Under the pieces are notes generated by a model. The model did not search any database. It was not told where the DNA came from and saw only the letters and a program-made list of their open reading frames with translations. From a virus, in the IMG/VR virus record IMGVR_UViG_3300025316_000027, positions 1-44,892 of that record: 44,892 nt of DNA; one strand, given 5' to 3'. A program made the translations under genes and the position numbers. This document shows, piece by piece, positions 36,457-44,188 of the stretch (within the stretch, counting starts at the first letter, position 1; every line of letters begins with the position of its first letter).

Positions 36457-37491
36457 TTAACTACCTGCAAAAATTGTTACGTCTGGACCTAATGCTGGTG
36501 GGGCATATGAATAAGGTGAGGTAGAGGCAGCTATACACAATCCAGTAGTAAAAGATCCTAAACTAAAATTCCCTGCGGGGACAACGTAGGGACCAGGTGG
36601 TAAAGCAATGGTATATAAAACAGTGCCGCTAAACATCCCAGAATAACTGGCTATATTATAGAATAGTAAGTATATTAGGATATCATTAGGGTTATTGGCA
36701 ATTATGCTCATGCTACTATTGGCGGCGGCTGTGATTAGACAACGTTGAAGAGCAGGATAAAACCGAGGGATTAAAGTTGCGGCATTGGTGATAGATTGGA
36801 CAATAGTAACTGAATTATTAGTGTATAATGAAGTAAGCACAGAGAGGTAATTCATAGGAAATGCTGTTGATGCCCGAAGAGTAATAGACGCCCCACCCGT
36901 TCCGGTCCAAGCAATAAGCCGAACTATTTTATATCCACTACATGGAATAAGAAATATATCAGGCGCTGAGGCTGAAGTGCCCTGTGCGTTGCCAGATGGC
37001 ATTGCGTATGAATTTGATAATATTACAAGTTTTGGGACTACTGAATAATATATGCCGTCTAGCGAATACGCCGCATAAATGTAGCCTGTCGAAGCAACAC
37101 CATAACTATCAATTCCGGCAGCAACTATGGAATGCCCATTTAGGGATATATCAACATATGATCCTTTAATGAATGATTGACTTACACCAGAGCCAATGTA
37201 GCTTGGGGCGGTTACTGTTATCCGTCCGCTCACTACCACATCTGGCATGCTTGTAGCTACCACTTGGTCATTTGCTATGGTTACCGGCAACGATGCAGCA
37301 GAACTCCCCATCCCAGTTTGCGATAGTGCTTCCAAATAATTTTCAATATCCTGCATCGTCTCCAATTGCTCTTCAAGTATCTCGTTGACGGACGGGGAGT
37401 TTACAGCCAGACCACTCACTGGGTCAATTTGCGCAATATTCCCATTCAGATCATTTATCTGTGTAATTTGATTTGCTAAGTTTTGTGCCAC
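36457..37491 (-). CDS. Structural paralogue B1 of a five-gene tandem array, 344 aa
   Basis: All five share an N-terminal leader (MAQxL...ITQI.D..GNIAQIDPVSGL.V.SPS) with an acidic helix, then EALSQTG...AASLPVTIANDQVVATSMPDVVVSG, a central beta domain (DISLNGHSIV, YAAYSLDGIYY, IPCSGYKIVRL), RASTAFPMNYLS, NNPNDILIYLLFYN and the end FTTGLCIAAS(T)SPYSY..LGPDVTIF. A fibre or decoration protein is likely. B1 is the distal copy. Confidence 0.65.
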   Translation of the reverse strand: MAQNLANQITQINDLNGNIAQIDPVSGLAVNSPSVNEILEEQLETMQDIENYLEALSQTGMGSSAASLPVTIANDQVVATSMPDVVVSGRITVTAPSYIGSGVSQSFIKGSYVDISLNGHSIVAAGIDSYGVASTGYIYAAYSLDGIYYSVVPKLVILSNSYAMPSGNAQGTSASAPDIFLIPCSGYKIVRLIAWTGTGGASITLRASTAFPMNYLSVLTSLYTNNSVTIVQSITNAATLIPRFYPALQRCLITAAANSSMSIIANNPNDILIYLLFYNIASYSGMFSGTVLYTIALPPGPYVVPAGNFSLGSFTTGLCIAASTSPYSYAPPALGPDVTIFAGS

Positions 37492-37492
37492 A

Positions 37493-38497
37493 TTACACTC
37501 TAATATATATTGTTACATCTGGGCCTAATGGTGCTGGAGCATAATTAGATGAAGTCATTGATGCCGCCAAGCATATCCCTGTCGTAAAAGTTCCCAAGCC
37601 AAAATTGCTCACTGGATAAGAAGATTGCCCTGGTGGTATTGGAATAACTAGGGTTGGAGTTCCATTTAGCAGCGTAGGTAAGGTTGATAGATTATAAAAT
37701 AATAAATACACTAATGAATCATTTGGATTGTTAGCAGTAAAGCCAAATAGAGTGTTAGCCCCACTAACTACTTTTCGTTGTAAGTTTTTGTAATAATATG
37801 GTGTTAACGTCGGCCTATAACTGTCAGCGGCAGCTAATACTGGTTGAACGGTGCCAAAAACAGTATTCGTATAGGTTAGAAGCGAAGAAAGATAATTCAT
37901 TGGGGGAGCAACTGATGCTCGGAGAGTAAAGGTAGCAAGCCCAGTAATAGTAGATACGGCTACCATTCTCCATCGTTTGTATCCGGCACACGGAAACCAA
38001 CAGATTGCGCCATCAGTATATGGATTGAATCCTTGGGTATAGTTTTTATAGATTGACCCACCGCTACAATTTACAAAATTTACCCCATCTAATGACGCAT
38101 AAATATAATAAGCAATACTCTGAATGGTTCCGGTGGCTTGGACCGTAACTATCGAGTGTCCATTTAAGTCTATGTCGATATAGGAGCCCGGAAGGGCGAA
38201 GAGTGCGTTGACAGCGATTTTATTTATCGTACCACTTACCACTACATCTGGTATGCTTGTAGCCACCACTTGGTCATTAGCTATTGCTACTGGTAATGAT
38301 GCAGCAGAACCTCTAACCCCCGTTTGACTTAATATTTCTAAATAATCCCTAATGTTTTTAAAGACTTTGGATTGTTCTCGTAAAGTAGCAACCAGAGACG
38401 GATCGTCTACTTCAAGCCCATTTACTGGATCGATAATAGCTACATTACTCCTATCATCAGTAATTTGTGTAATTGCAGTTGTAAGCCCATGAGCCAT
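37493..38497 (-). CDS. Structural paralogue B2, 334 aa
   Basis: Same landmarks as B1: EILSQTG...AASLPVAIANDQVVATSIPDVVVSG, DIDLNGHSIV, YASLDGVNFV, PCAGYKRWRMV, RASVAPPMNYLS, NNPNDSLVYLLFYN, FTTGICLAAS, LGPDVTIYIRV. One base separates it from B1. Confidence 0.65.
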   Translation of the reverse strand: MAHGLTTAITQITDDRSNVAIIDPVNGLEVDDPSLVATLREQSKVFKNIRDYLEILSQTGVRGSAASLPVAIANDQVVATSIPDVVVSGTINKIAVNALFALPGSYIDIDLNGHSIVTVQATGTIQSIAYYIYASLDGVNFVNCSGGSIYKNYTQGFNPYTDGAICWFPCAGYKRWRMVAVSTITGLATFTLRASVAPPMNYLSSLLTYTNTVFGTVQPVLAAADSYRPTLTPYYYKNLQRKVVSGANTLFGFTANNPNDSLVYLLFYNLSTLPTLLNGTPTLVIPIPPGQSSYPVSNFGLGTFTTGICLAASMTSSNYAPAPLGPDVTIYIRV

Positions 38498-38505
38498 TTT
38501 AATCC

Positions 38506-39549
38506 TTATGAACTAGAAAATATTGTAACATCTGGACCAATAGGAAGTTTGATATAACTTATAGGAGACGACGATGCAGCAACACATAACCCAGTTGTAT
38601 AATTTCCTATAGAAAAATTACCTATGGGTATTGTAGAGAAGCCTGGAGGAATAGACAAAACAAAGTAGATCGGAGTATTGGGACTAACCGAGTTCGCATT
38701 GAAAAAGAGCAAATAAATAGTAAAATCATTTGGGTTGTTAATGATTAATCCAAAACAGAAATTATAGAGCGCAAGGAATTTTGTAGATAGATTTGGTATA
38801 AATCTGGGCACCAAATCAACTGGCGTAGTCGATTGGGACATAGTAACAGAAGTGTTAGCTTGGAGAGAAAGGAGTAAAGAGAGATAATTCATCGGCATGG
38901 CGGAGGAGGCACTGAGAGTAACATTCGCAAAACTACTAGAAAGATAAGAGCACACCAATCGAACTACTTTATATCCAGCACATGGAACAATAGAAATATA
39001 ATTGCCAGCAGCGTATCCACCTTTTAGGATAGAACCACCAGTTAAATTGCCCATATTCATATCAGGCGCTGCAATATTCACAAAATTTGTACCACCTAAT
39101 GATACAAAATTCACAAAATTTGTACCATCTAATGATACAAACACCATTAAGGTATATGAATTATTAGGCTGGCTTATTGCCTGAACTGTTACTGTTGAGT
39201 GCCCATTTAGCTGAATATCAATGAAAGAGCCGGGCGTGGGCGGAAGCGAGGCGAGACCGCCAGTATTTGCTCTCACAATCTGCCCGCTTACTACCACATC
39301 CGGTATTGAAGTAGCCACTACTTGGTCATTAGCTACCGCCACTGGCAAGGATGCTGCGGCATTTTTGGTTCCAGTCTGACTTAATATCTCTAAGTAATTA
39401 CTAATATTTTGAATAGAGTCAGAAGATTGATCCAGTAACTCCTTAATGGATGGAGAATCCACGCTCAAACCATTAGTGGGATCAACTGGAACCACTTTTC
39501 CATCTTGGTCAGCAATCTGCGTTGAAGTTGTAAGTAAGCCTTGTGCCAT
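38506..39549 (-). CDS. Structural paralogue B3 with an internal 33-bp duplication, 347 aa
   Basis: Same family as B1-B2. Its central LDGTNFVNF unit is duplicated: two 33-bp copies at 39077-39109 and 39110-39142 encode VSLDGTNFVNF and VSLGGTNFVNI. The rest shows IPCAGYKVVRLV, SASSAMPMNYLS, NNPNDFTIYLLFFN and LGIGPDVTIFSSS-type ending. Tight spacing to B2 and B4. Confidence 0.65.
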   Translation of the reverse strand: MAQGLLTTSTQIADQDGKVVPVDPTNGLSVDSPSIKELLDQSSDSIQNISNYLEILSQTGTKNAAASLPVAVANDQVVATSIPDVVVSGQIVRANTGGLASLPPTPGSFIDIQLNGHSTVTVQAISQPNNSYTLMVFVSLDGTNFVNFVSLGGTNFVNIAAPDMNMGNLTGGSILKGGYAAGNYISIVPCAGYKVVRLVCSYLSSSFANVTLSASSAMPMNYLSLLLSLQANTSVTMSQSTTPVDLVPRFIPNLSTKFLALYNFCFGLIINNPNDFTIYLLFFNANSVSPNTPIYFVLSIPPGFSTIPIGNFSIGNYTTGLCVAASSSPISYIKLPIGPDVTIFSSS

Positions 39550-39550
39550 A

Positions 39551-40549
39551 TTATGTGCTCGTGAAAATCGTTACATCCGGACCCAATTGCAGGGGAGAAT
39601 AAACAGTAGCAGACTGCGATGCTGCTATACATAGCCCAGTAGTAAATGCCCCTAAACCAAAGTTGCTGGCTGGAATTGTTGAAAAACCGGGGGCAACCGG
39701 AATAGCATAATAAATTGCCGCATTCATCAAAAGGGCGTTGGTATTAGTGTTGTATAGCAACAGATAAATCGTAAAGTCATTAGGATTATTAACCAGCATG
39801 TTAGACAAAACTGTAGCCGCTGCATTATTGACTACTTTTTGTAAGCCTTTGTAGAAGCGTGGGACAAGAGTGTTGGCTTTAGATATTGATTGAGCTACAC
39901 CAAACTGCGCATTAGCGTGATTGTTAAATAATAAGGAGAGATAATTCATTGGGAAAGCAACAGAAGCACGAAGAATAATAGTAGTTCTGCCAACAACTCC
40001 ACGATTTGTAACTATCCGCACTGACTTATACCCGGCACATGGAATGAGCACAGGCCCCCCTCCGCCCGCTCCGGCGGTGTTAAATGCGGAGGCAGTAAGA
40101 CCGGCAAGATTTGGAAAGTTATACCAAGATGTTAAAGTGATACCAACTACCGTCACATAATTTACACCATCAATTGATGCCTGTGGATAAAAACCAAGTC
40201 CATTATCCGCTGTATACATATACACGGCAACCACAGAATGTCCGTTTAAGTCAATACTTAATATACCGCCATTTGTAGGTACAATCCCACTCACCGTTAC
40301 ATCCGGTATGCTTGTAGCAACTATTTGGTCATTCGCTACTGCTACTGGCAACGATGCAGCGGCACTCCTGGCCCCAGTTTGCGATAGTATCTCTAAATAA
40401 TCACGAGTCTTCTTAAGAGACTGGATTTGCCTGCACAACAGCATCTTGGCTTGCGAGGAATCCACCGCCAATCCATCGACTGGATCAATCTGGGCGATGT
40501 TCCCATTAGGATCAATAGTTTGCGTAAGATTTTCAGACAAACCTTGCAT
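39551..40549 (-). CDS. Structural paralogue B4, 332 aa
   Basis: MQGLSENLTQTIDPNGNIAQIDPVDGLAV, EILSQTG...AASLPVAVANDQIVATSIPDVTVSG, SIDLNGHSVVAV, IPCAGYKSVRIV, RASVAFPMNYLS, NNPNDFTIYLLLYN, FTTGLCIAAS, LGPDVTIFTST. A loop of the central domain has a Gly-rich insertion (GAGGGGPV). Its ATG directly follows the stop of B5. Confidence 0.65.
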   Translation of the reverse strand: MQGLSENLTQTIDPNGNIAQIDPVDGLAVDSSQAKMLLCRQIQSLKKTRDYLEILSQTGARSAAASLPVAVANDQIVATSIPDVTVSGIVPTNGGILSIDLNGHSVVAVYMYTADNGLGFYPQASIDGVNYVTVVGITLTSWYNFPNLAGLTASAFNTAGAGGGGPVLIPCAGYKSVRIVTNRGVVGRTTIILRASVAFPMNYLSLLFNNHANAQFGVAQSISKANTLVPRFYKGLQKVVNNAAATVLSNMLVNNPNDFTIYLLLYNTNTNALLMNAAIYYAIPVAPGFSTIPASNFGLGAFTTGLCIAASQSATVYSPLQLGPDVTIFTST

Positions 40550-41575
40550 TCAAATTCCTGTAAAAGTAGTCACATCTGGTCCAAGTTGCAATGGGACATA
40601 AGAATAAGGAGATTGAGAAGCTGCCAAACACAACCCAGATGATAAATTATACATATTAAAATTACCAGAATTAATAGTGGTGAGTCCCGGTGGGACCGAG
40701 ATCACCATATTTGGTGTGGCACTTAAGATATTGGCAATAGTGGTTGTGTTATAAAATAGAAGATAAATAGAAAAATCATTGAAATTATTGATATATAAAC
40801 TAAAAAGTTGATCTGCGGCGGCATAAATCACGGCCCGTTGTAGCCCTTGATAAAAACGAGGGACTAGAGTAGATGCGGCCGAGCCGACATATGAGTACGC
40901 ATATTGAACACCAGTTAGAGAGGTATTGGCAGCACTGGAGAGAAGCAAAGACAGATAATTCATTGGCATGGCTGCGGAGGCACGGAGAGTAACTTGCACA
41001 CCGCCGGGCATCCCTCCCGATGTGTTTAATATTCGCACCCTTTTATACCCAGAACATGGGACCAAAAATAACCATGGATAATTTGCTACATAAAATCCAT
41101 ACTTCGACGCCGCAAGGCCGCCAGCAGAATTAATAGCGGGCGTCGGGACAAAATTTATGCCATCCAATGATGCGTATGGTAGTAAGTATGAGGACACGGT
41201 TGGCAAACCCATAGCTTGCCCGGCTACTACTGAGTGCCCACTCAACTCTATATCAACAAAAGTACCGGGAATAAAAGTAGTAGGATGTAAAGTGCCGGTA
41301 GAGTTTATTTGTCCACTCACCGTTACATCTGGTATGCTCGTCGCTACTATTTGATCATTAGCTACAGATATAGGCAACGAAGCCGCTGCCCCCCTAACCC
41401 CAGTCTGCGATAGCATCTCAAGATAATCTTCTATATCCCGCAACAAAGACAACCGCTCACTCAGAAGATTCTTAATGGATGGAGAATCAACCATTAACCC
41501 ATTATTGCTTGTGGGAGCAATATTCCCAGTTGGGTCAACGATTCGCGTGGTATTTGTTATTAATCCTTGAGCCAT
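40550..41575 (-). CDS. Structural paralogue B5, 341 aa
   Basis: First B copy in transcription order: MAQGLITNTTRIVDPTGNIAP, EMLSQTGVRGAAASLPISVANDQIVATSIPDVTVSG, DIELSGHSVV, YASLDGINFV, VPCSGYKRVRI, RASAAMPMNYLS, NNFNDFSIYLLFYN, LSSGLCLAAS, LGPDVTTFTGI. Its ATG overlaps the stop of the upstream gene (TAATG). Confidence 0.65.
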   Translation of the reverse strand: MAQGLITNTTRIVDPTGNIAPTSNNGLMVDSPSIKNLLSERLSLLRDIEDYLEMLSQTGVRGAAASLPISVANDQIVATSIPDVTVSGQINSTGTLHPTTFIPGTFVDIELSGHSVVAGQAMGLPTVSSYLLPYASLDGINFVPTPAINSAGGLAASKYGFYVANYPWLFLVPCSGYKRVRILNTSGGMPGGVQVTLRASAAMPMNYLSLLLSSAANTSLTGVQYAYSYVGSAASTLVPRFYQGLQRAVIYAAADQLFSLYINNFNDFSIYLLFYNTTTIANILSATPNMVISVPPGLTTINSGNFNMYNLSSGLCLAASQSPYSYVPLQLGPDVTTFTGI

Positions 41576-41904
41576 TAGGTTACTTGTACTCCAAAGAAAT
41601 TAAACGACAGCATAGAGGTTGAGGCATAAACCCTAACAATATCAGTAGTAGCCAAGCTTATACCAATAGTCGCTGAAAAAGTGTTGTGAGCTGGAATACT
41701 AACTCCATAGTAAATATATTGGGCAATAGTGTCGGCTGCTCCCCCAACAGCTATTGATATATTAAAGGTGGCTGTGGATCCACCAGAGTTACATACTGTT
41801 ATGGTTGATATAACAGTACTAGTAGCCCCAGGCACTGTATAGGCATTAGTCAAAGCGCCAGCTTGAGGATTAGTCTGACTTAAAACTTGGATAGTGTCAG
41901 CCAT
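41575..41904 (-). CDS. Small structural protein, 109 aa
   Basis: VLSQTNPQAGALTNAYTVPGATSTVISTITVCNSGGSTATFNISIAVGG... is a beta-sandwich-like protein of a type I have seen next to collagen-like and decoration proteins in phage structural clusters. No signal or membrane segment. It is coupled to B5 and follows the collagen-like gene by 9 bases. Confidence 0.6.
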   Translation of the reverse strand: MADTIQVLSQTNPQAGALTNAYTVPGATSTVISTITVCNSGGSTATFNISIAVGGAADTIAQYIYYGVSIPAHNTFSATIGISLATTDIVRVYASTSMLSFNFFGVQVT

Positions 41905-41913
41905 TTTATACTC

Positions 41914-43164
41914 CTATGCGCCCATTAGCATAAACAATCGTGCTGTGGACCCAGCTGCCCCCCCACCTGCCGCCCCACATGGCCCAACAGCCCCACAAGG
42001 CCCCAGGGGGCCGCATGCCCCCAATGCTCCGCATGGTCCGCATGGTCCTAAAGCACCGCATGGGCCAGTAGAACCAATTGCCCCGCATGGGCCACAGGGT
42101 CCTAATGCTCCACAGGATCCCAGTGCCCCACAGGGTCCTACCGCTCCTAGTGCCCCACAAGGCCCGACAGCCCCACACGGACCGGTAGAGCCAATTGCCC
42201 CACATGAGCCTGTAGAACCAACGGGGCCACAGGGTCCAGTTGATCCGATTGGGCCGCAAGGTCCTAATGCCCCACAAGGACCAATTGGGCCACAGGGTCC
42301 TAGCGCTCCACATGGACCAGTTGAGCCTAATGCTCCGCAGGGACCTAAAGCACCACACGGGCCAACTAAACCGCACGCACCGTCTACGCCGCAAGGCCCA
42401 ACCGCTCCGCAAGGACCAGTAGACCCAATGGGTCCACAGGGACCTAATGCGCCACATGCTCCTGGAACCCCACACGCCCCGGCCACACCGCACGGGCCTA
42501 CTGCTCCACATGGACCAATCGCGCCACACGGACCAGTAGAGCCAATGGGACCACAAGGTCCTAATGCCCCGCATGGGCCGACCAAGCCGCACGAGCCAAT
42601 AGGACCACATGATCCTAAAGCCCCGCATGGCCCTAAAGCACCGCAAGGGCCAGTTGACCCAATTGGGCCACAAGGCCCCAGAGCGCCGCAAGGACCTAAT
42701 GCACCACATGCGCCAGGAATCCCACATGCGCCCGGAATTCCACACGCCCCCGGAACACCACACGCTCCGGCGACACCGCAAGGACCAGTAGATCCAACAG
42801 GGCCACATGGCCCTAATGCTCCGCAAGGACCCAAAGCGCCGCATGGGCCACATGGACCCAACGCCCCACAAGGACCAACTAAACCACAAGGACCAGCCCC
42901 GCATGGACCAGTTGCACCGGACGGGCCTGACGGACCAGAGGGGCCTTGCAACCCGCACGGACCAGCTAAACCACACGCCCCACTCCCCCCGCCCCCGCTC
43001 ATGTCAACCCAGTTTGTTCCATCATAATAGTAGCACTTATGGGCAGCAGTATCAAAATAAATCCACCCAGCCTGAGGCGTGCTAGGCGGAGCGGCCCGGT
43101 TCTCCAGGCGCAGATTCAGAATCTGATTGCCAGTAAGATCAACGGTGGTTAAAAATTTATACAT
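41914..43164 (-). CDS. Cysteine-rich collagen-like fibre protein, 416 aa
   Basis: Residues 1-60 form a phage-fibre attachment domain (TTVDLTGNQILNLRLENRA...GWIYFDTAAHKCYYYDGTNWVDMSG). Residues about 65-395 are Gly-X-Y repeats dominated by GPC, GAL, GPI, GST and GAC triplets, with about 50 cysteines, mostly in the Y position. Collagen-like triple helices are common in phage fibres, but Cys at this density is not. Extensive interchain disulfides or thiol/metal chemistry may be involved. It ends with a short tail (STARLFMLMGA). A TAAATATAAG motif lies upstream. The DNA is a repeat tract, so copy number could be affected by assembly. Confidence 0.8.
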   Translation of the reverse strand: MYKFLTTVDLTGNQILNLRLENRAAPPSTPQAGWIYFDTAAHKCYYYDGTNWVDMSGGGGSGACGLAGPCGLQGPSGPSGPSGATGPCGAGPCGLVGPCGALGPCGPCGALGPCGALGPCGPVGSTGPCGVAGACGVPGACGIPGACGIPGACGALGPCGALGPCGPIGSTGPCGALGPCGALGSCGPIGSCGLVGPCGALGPCGPIGSTGPCGAIGPCGAVGPCGVAGACGVPGACGALGPCGPIGSTGPCGAVGPCGVDGACGLVGPCGALGPCGALGSTGPCGALGPCGPIGPCGALGPCGPIGSTGPCGPVGSTGSCGAIGSTGPCGAVGPCGALGAVGPCGALGSCGALGPCGPCGAIGSTGPCGALGPCGPCGALGACGPLGPCGAVGPCGAAGGGAAGSTARLFMLMGA

Positions 43165-43191
43165 TACGCTACCAAGCTACAACCAAACTAT

Positions 43192-43201
43192 CTTATATTT
43201 A
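43192..43201 (-). promoter_or_regulatory. Candidate phage promoter, TAAATATAAG
   Basis: Exact 10-mer shared with 12031-12040 and 23528-23537. It lies 27 bases before the collagen-like gene start and could drive that gene and the five-gene array after it. Confidence 0.5.
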
Positions 43202-43229
43202 CAAGCAGCCCCCTCCACCACCACATACA

Positions 43230-43724
43230 TCAAAAAATCAGCAAGGCGTGCCCAGCGATAGCAGACGAATACGTTATCACCACCGTATTGATATCCGGAT
43301 AAGAAACATCACCAAATATCGTATTATCAAATTGGTCGTGTGTGGAAACAGTCGCTGGATTCCTACCCAAGTCATGAACAATAGTCCACGTTGCCGAATC
43401 CACAGGCTGAGAATACTTAAATTCAGTCGTTGCCCCAGTGCCGGAAATTAACCACGCTATGTAGCTATTGAGCCGCTCCCCCTTGTCCACCTGGCTAATA
43501 ATATTTAAGTATTCATCTGGAATATTTAAGTCTAGTTTCCCACTCTTCTCATCGTACCGAACATCAAATTCATAGGAAGAATTATCGTTAGCTGCAACCC
43601 TGCCAATTAAAGAGTGTAAAATAAGATCGGCCACCCGAGTGGCTTTTGCGATTTGCTGAGGTGATGGTGGATCACCACCTCTAAAACCGCGGCCATACGG
43701 CACTGGAATTTTATAACTAGCCAT
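43230..43724 (-). CDS. Tail or virion protein with a shared C-terminal domain, 164 aa
   Basis: MASYKIPVPYGRGFRGGDPPSPQQIAKATRVADLIL... begins with a basic loop and helices and ends in ATWTIVHDLGRNPATVSTHDQFDNTIFGDVSYPDINTVVITYSSAIAGHALLIF. This W-x-I-x-H-(N/D)-LG...P..V...D..G..I.GD(V/I)...D.NTV.I.(F/Y)SSA..G.A.L pattern recurs in the partial gene at 44189, and I recognise it from phage baseplate and fibre proteins. The ATG overlaps the stop of the upstream gene. Confidence 0.65.
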   Translation of the reverse strand: MASYKIPVPYGRGFRGGDPPSPQQIAKATRVADLILHSLIGRVAANDNSSYEFDVRYDEKSGKLDLNIPDEYLNIISQVDKGERLNSYIAWLISGTGATTEFKYSQPVDSATWTIVHDLGRNPATVSTHDQFDNTIFGDVSYPDINTVVITYSSAIAGHALLIF

Positions 43725-44133
43725 TAATATTCTGTGCAATTACTTGCACATCTTCATCAAGAATCCGGATGATCTGACCATATGTTTTAATACCATGTTG
43801 CCACCTACGAGGAGCACTGGTAACCTTGGCCGAAGCCCCCGCCTTATTCATCACAAAGTCAGATAAAGTAGCAATCAGCTTGGGCGGCACTTCCTGCTTG
43901 GCCTCTGTGCCCGCAAATGAGCCAAGAAACATATAATCATCCATAACCGAAGAAGCAGCGGCGCGCCCCTCCACAATCTTACACAGTATGGCCCTATTGC
44001 CACTCGATAGCTGCACAGTCAGCCCAATCCTATTAAAATCCTCCTCCAACGAGAAAATAGTGTCCAAGTAGACAAGATTCCTGATCTTGTACAACAAGGC
44101 ATTAGTGCTGCTCTCAATAATATCATCTGGCAT
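43717..44133 (-). CDS. Hypothetical phage structural or baseplate-region protein, 138 aa
   Basis: An alpha/beta protein, MPDDIIESSTNALLYKIRNLVYLDTIFS..., with a conserved-looking centre (RRWQHGIKTYGQIIRILDEDVQVIAQNING) and no Cys clusters. It overlaps the next gene by 8 bases and lies between two genes with the same C-terminal domain, so it probably belongs to the tail module. Function not recognised. Confidence 0.55.
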   Translation of the reverse strand: MPDDIIESSTNALLYKIRNLVYLDTIFSLEEDFNRIGLTVQLSSGNRAILCKIVEGRAAASSVMDDYMFLGSFAGTEAKQEVPPKLIATLSDFVMNKAGASAKVTSAPRRWQHGIKTYGQIIRILDEDVQVIAQNING

Positions 44134-44188
44134 AGTTCACCTATATCGATCTTAATTATCTTTGTGGTGGACCTCAGCCGTACTATAT

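Noticed and set aside
41894-43027. 377-codon + strand open frame of Pro-Gly-Pro-type repeats, and a similar third frame on the - strand
   Set aside because: It is the mirror of the collagen-like gene: a Gly-Pro-Cys repeat stays open on both strands. The - strand frame has an attachment domain and ribosome-binding context, the others do not.
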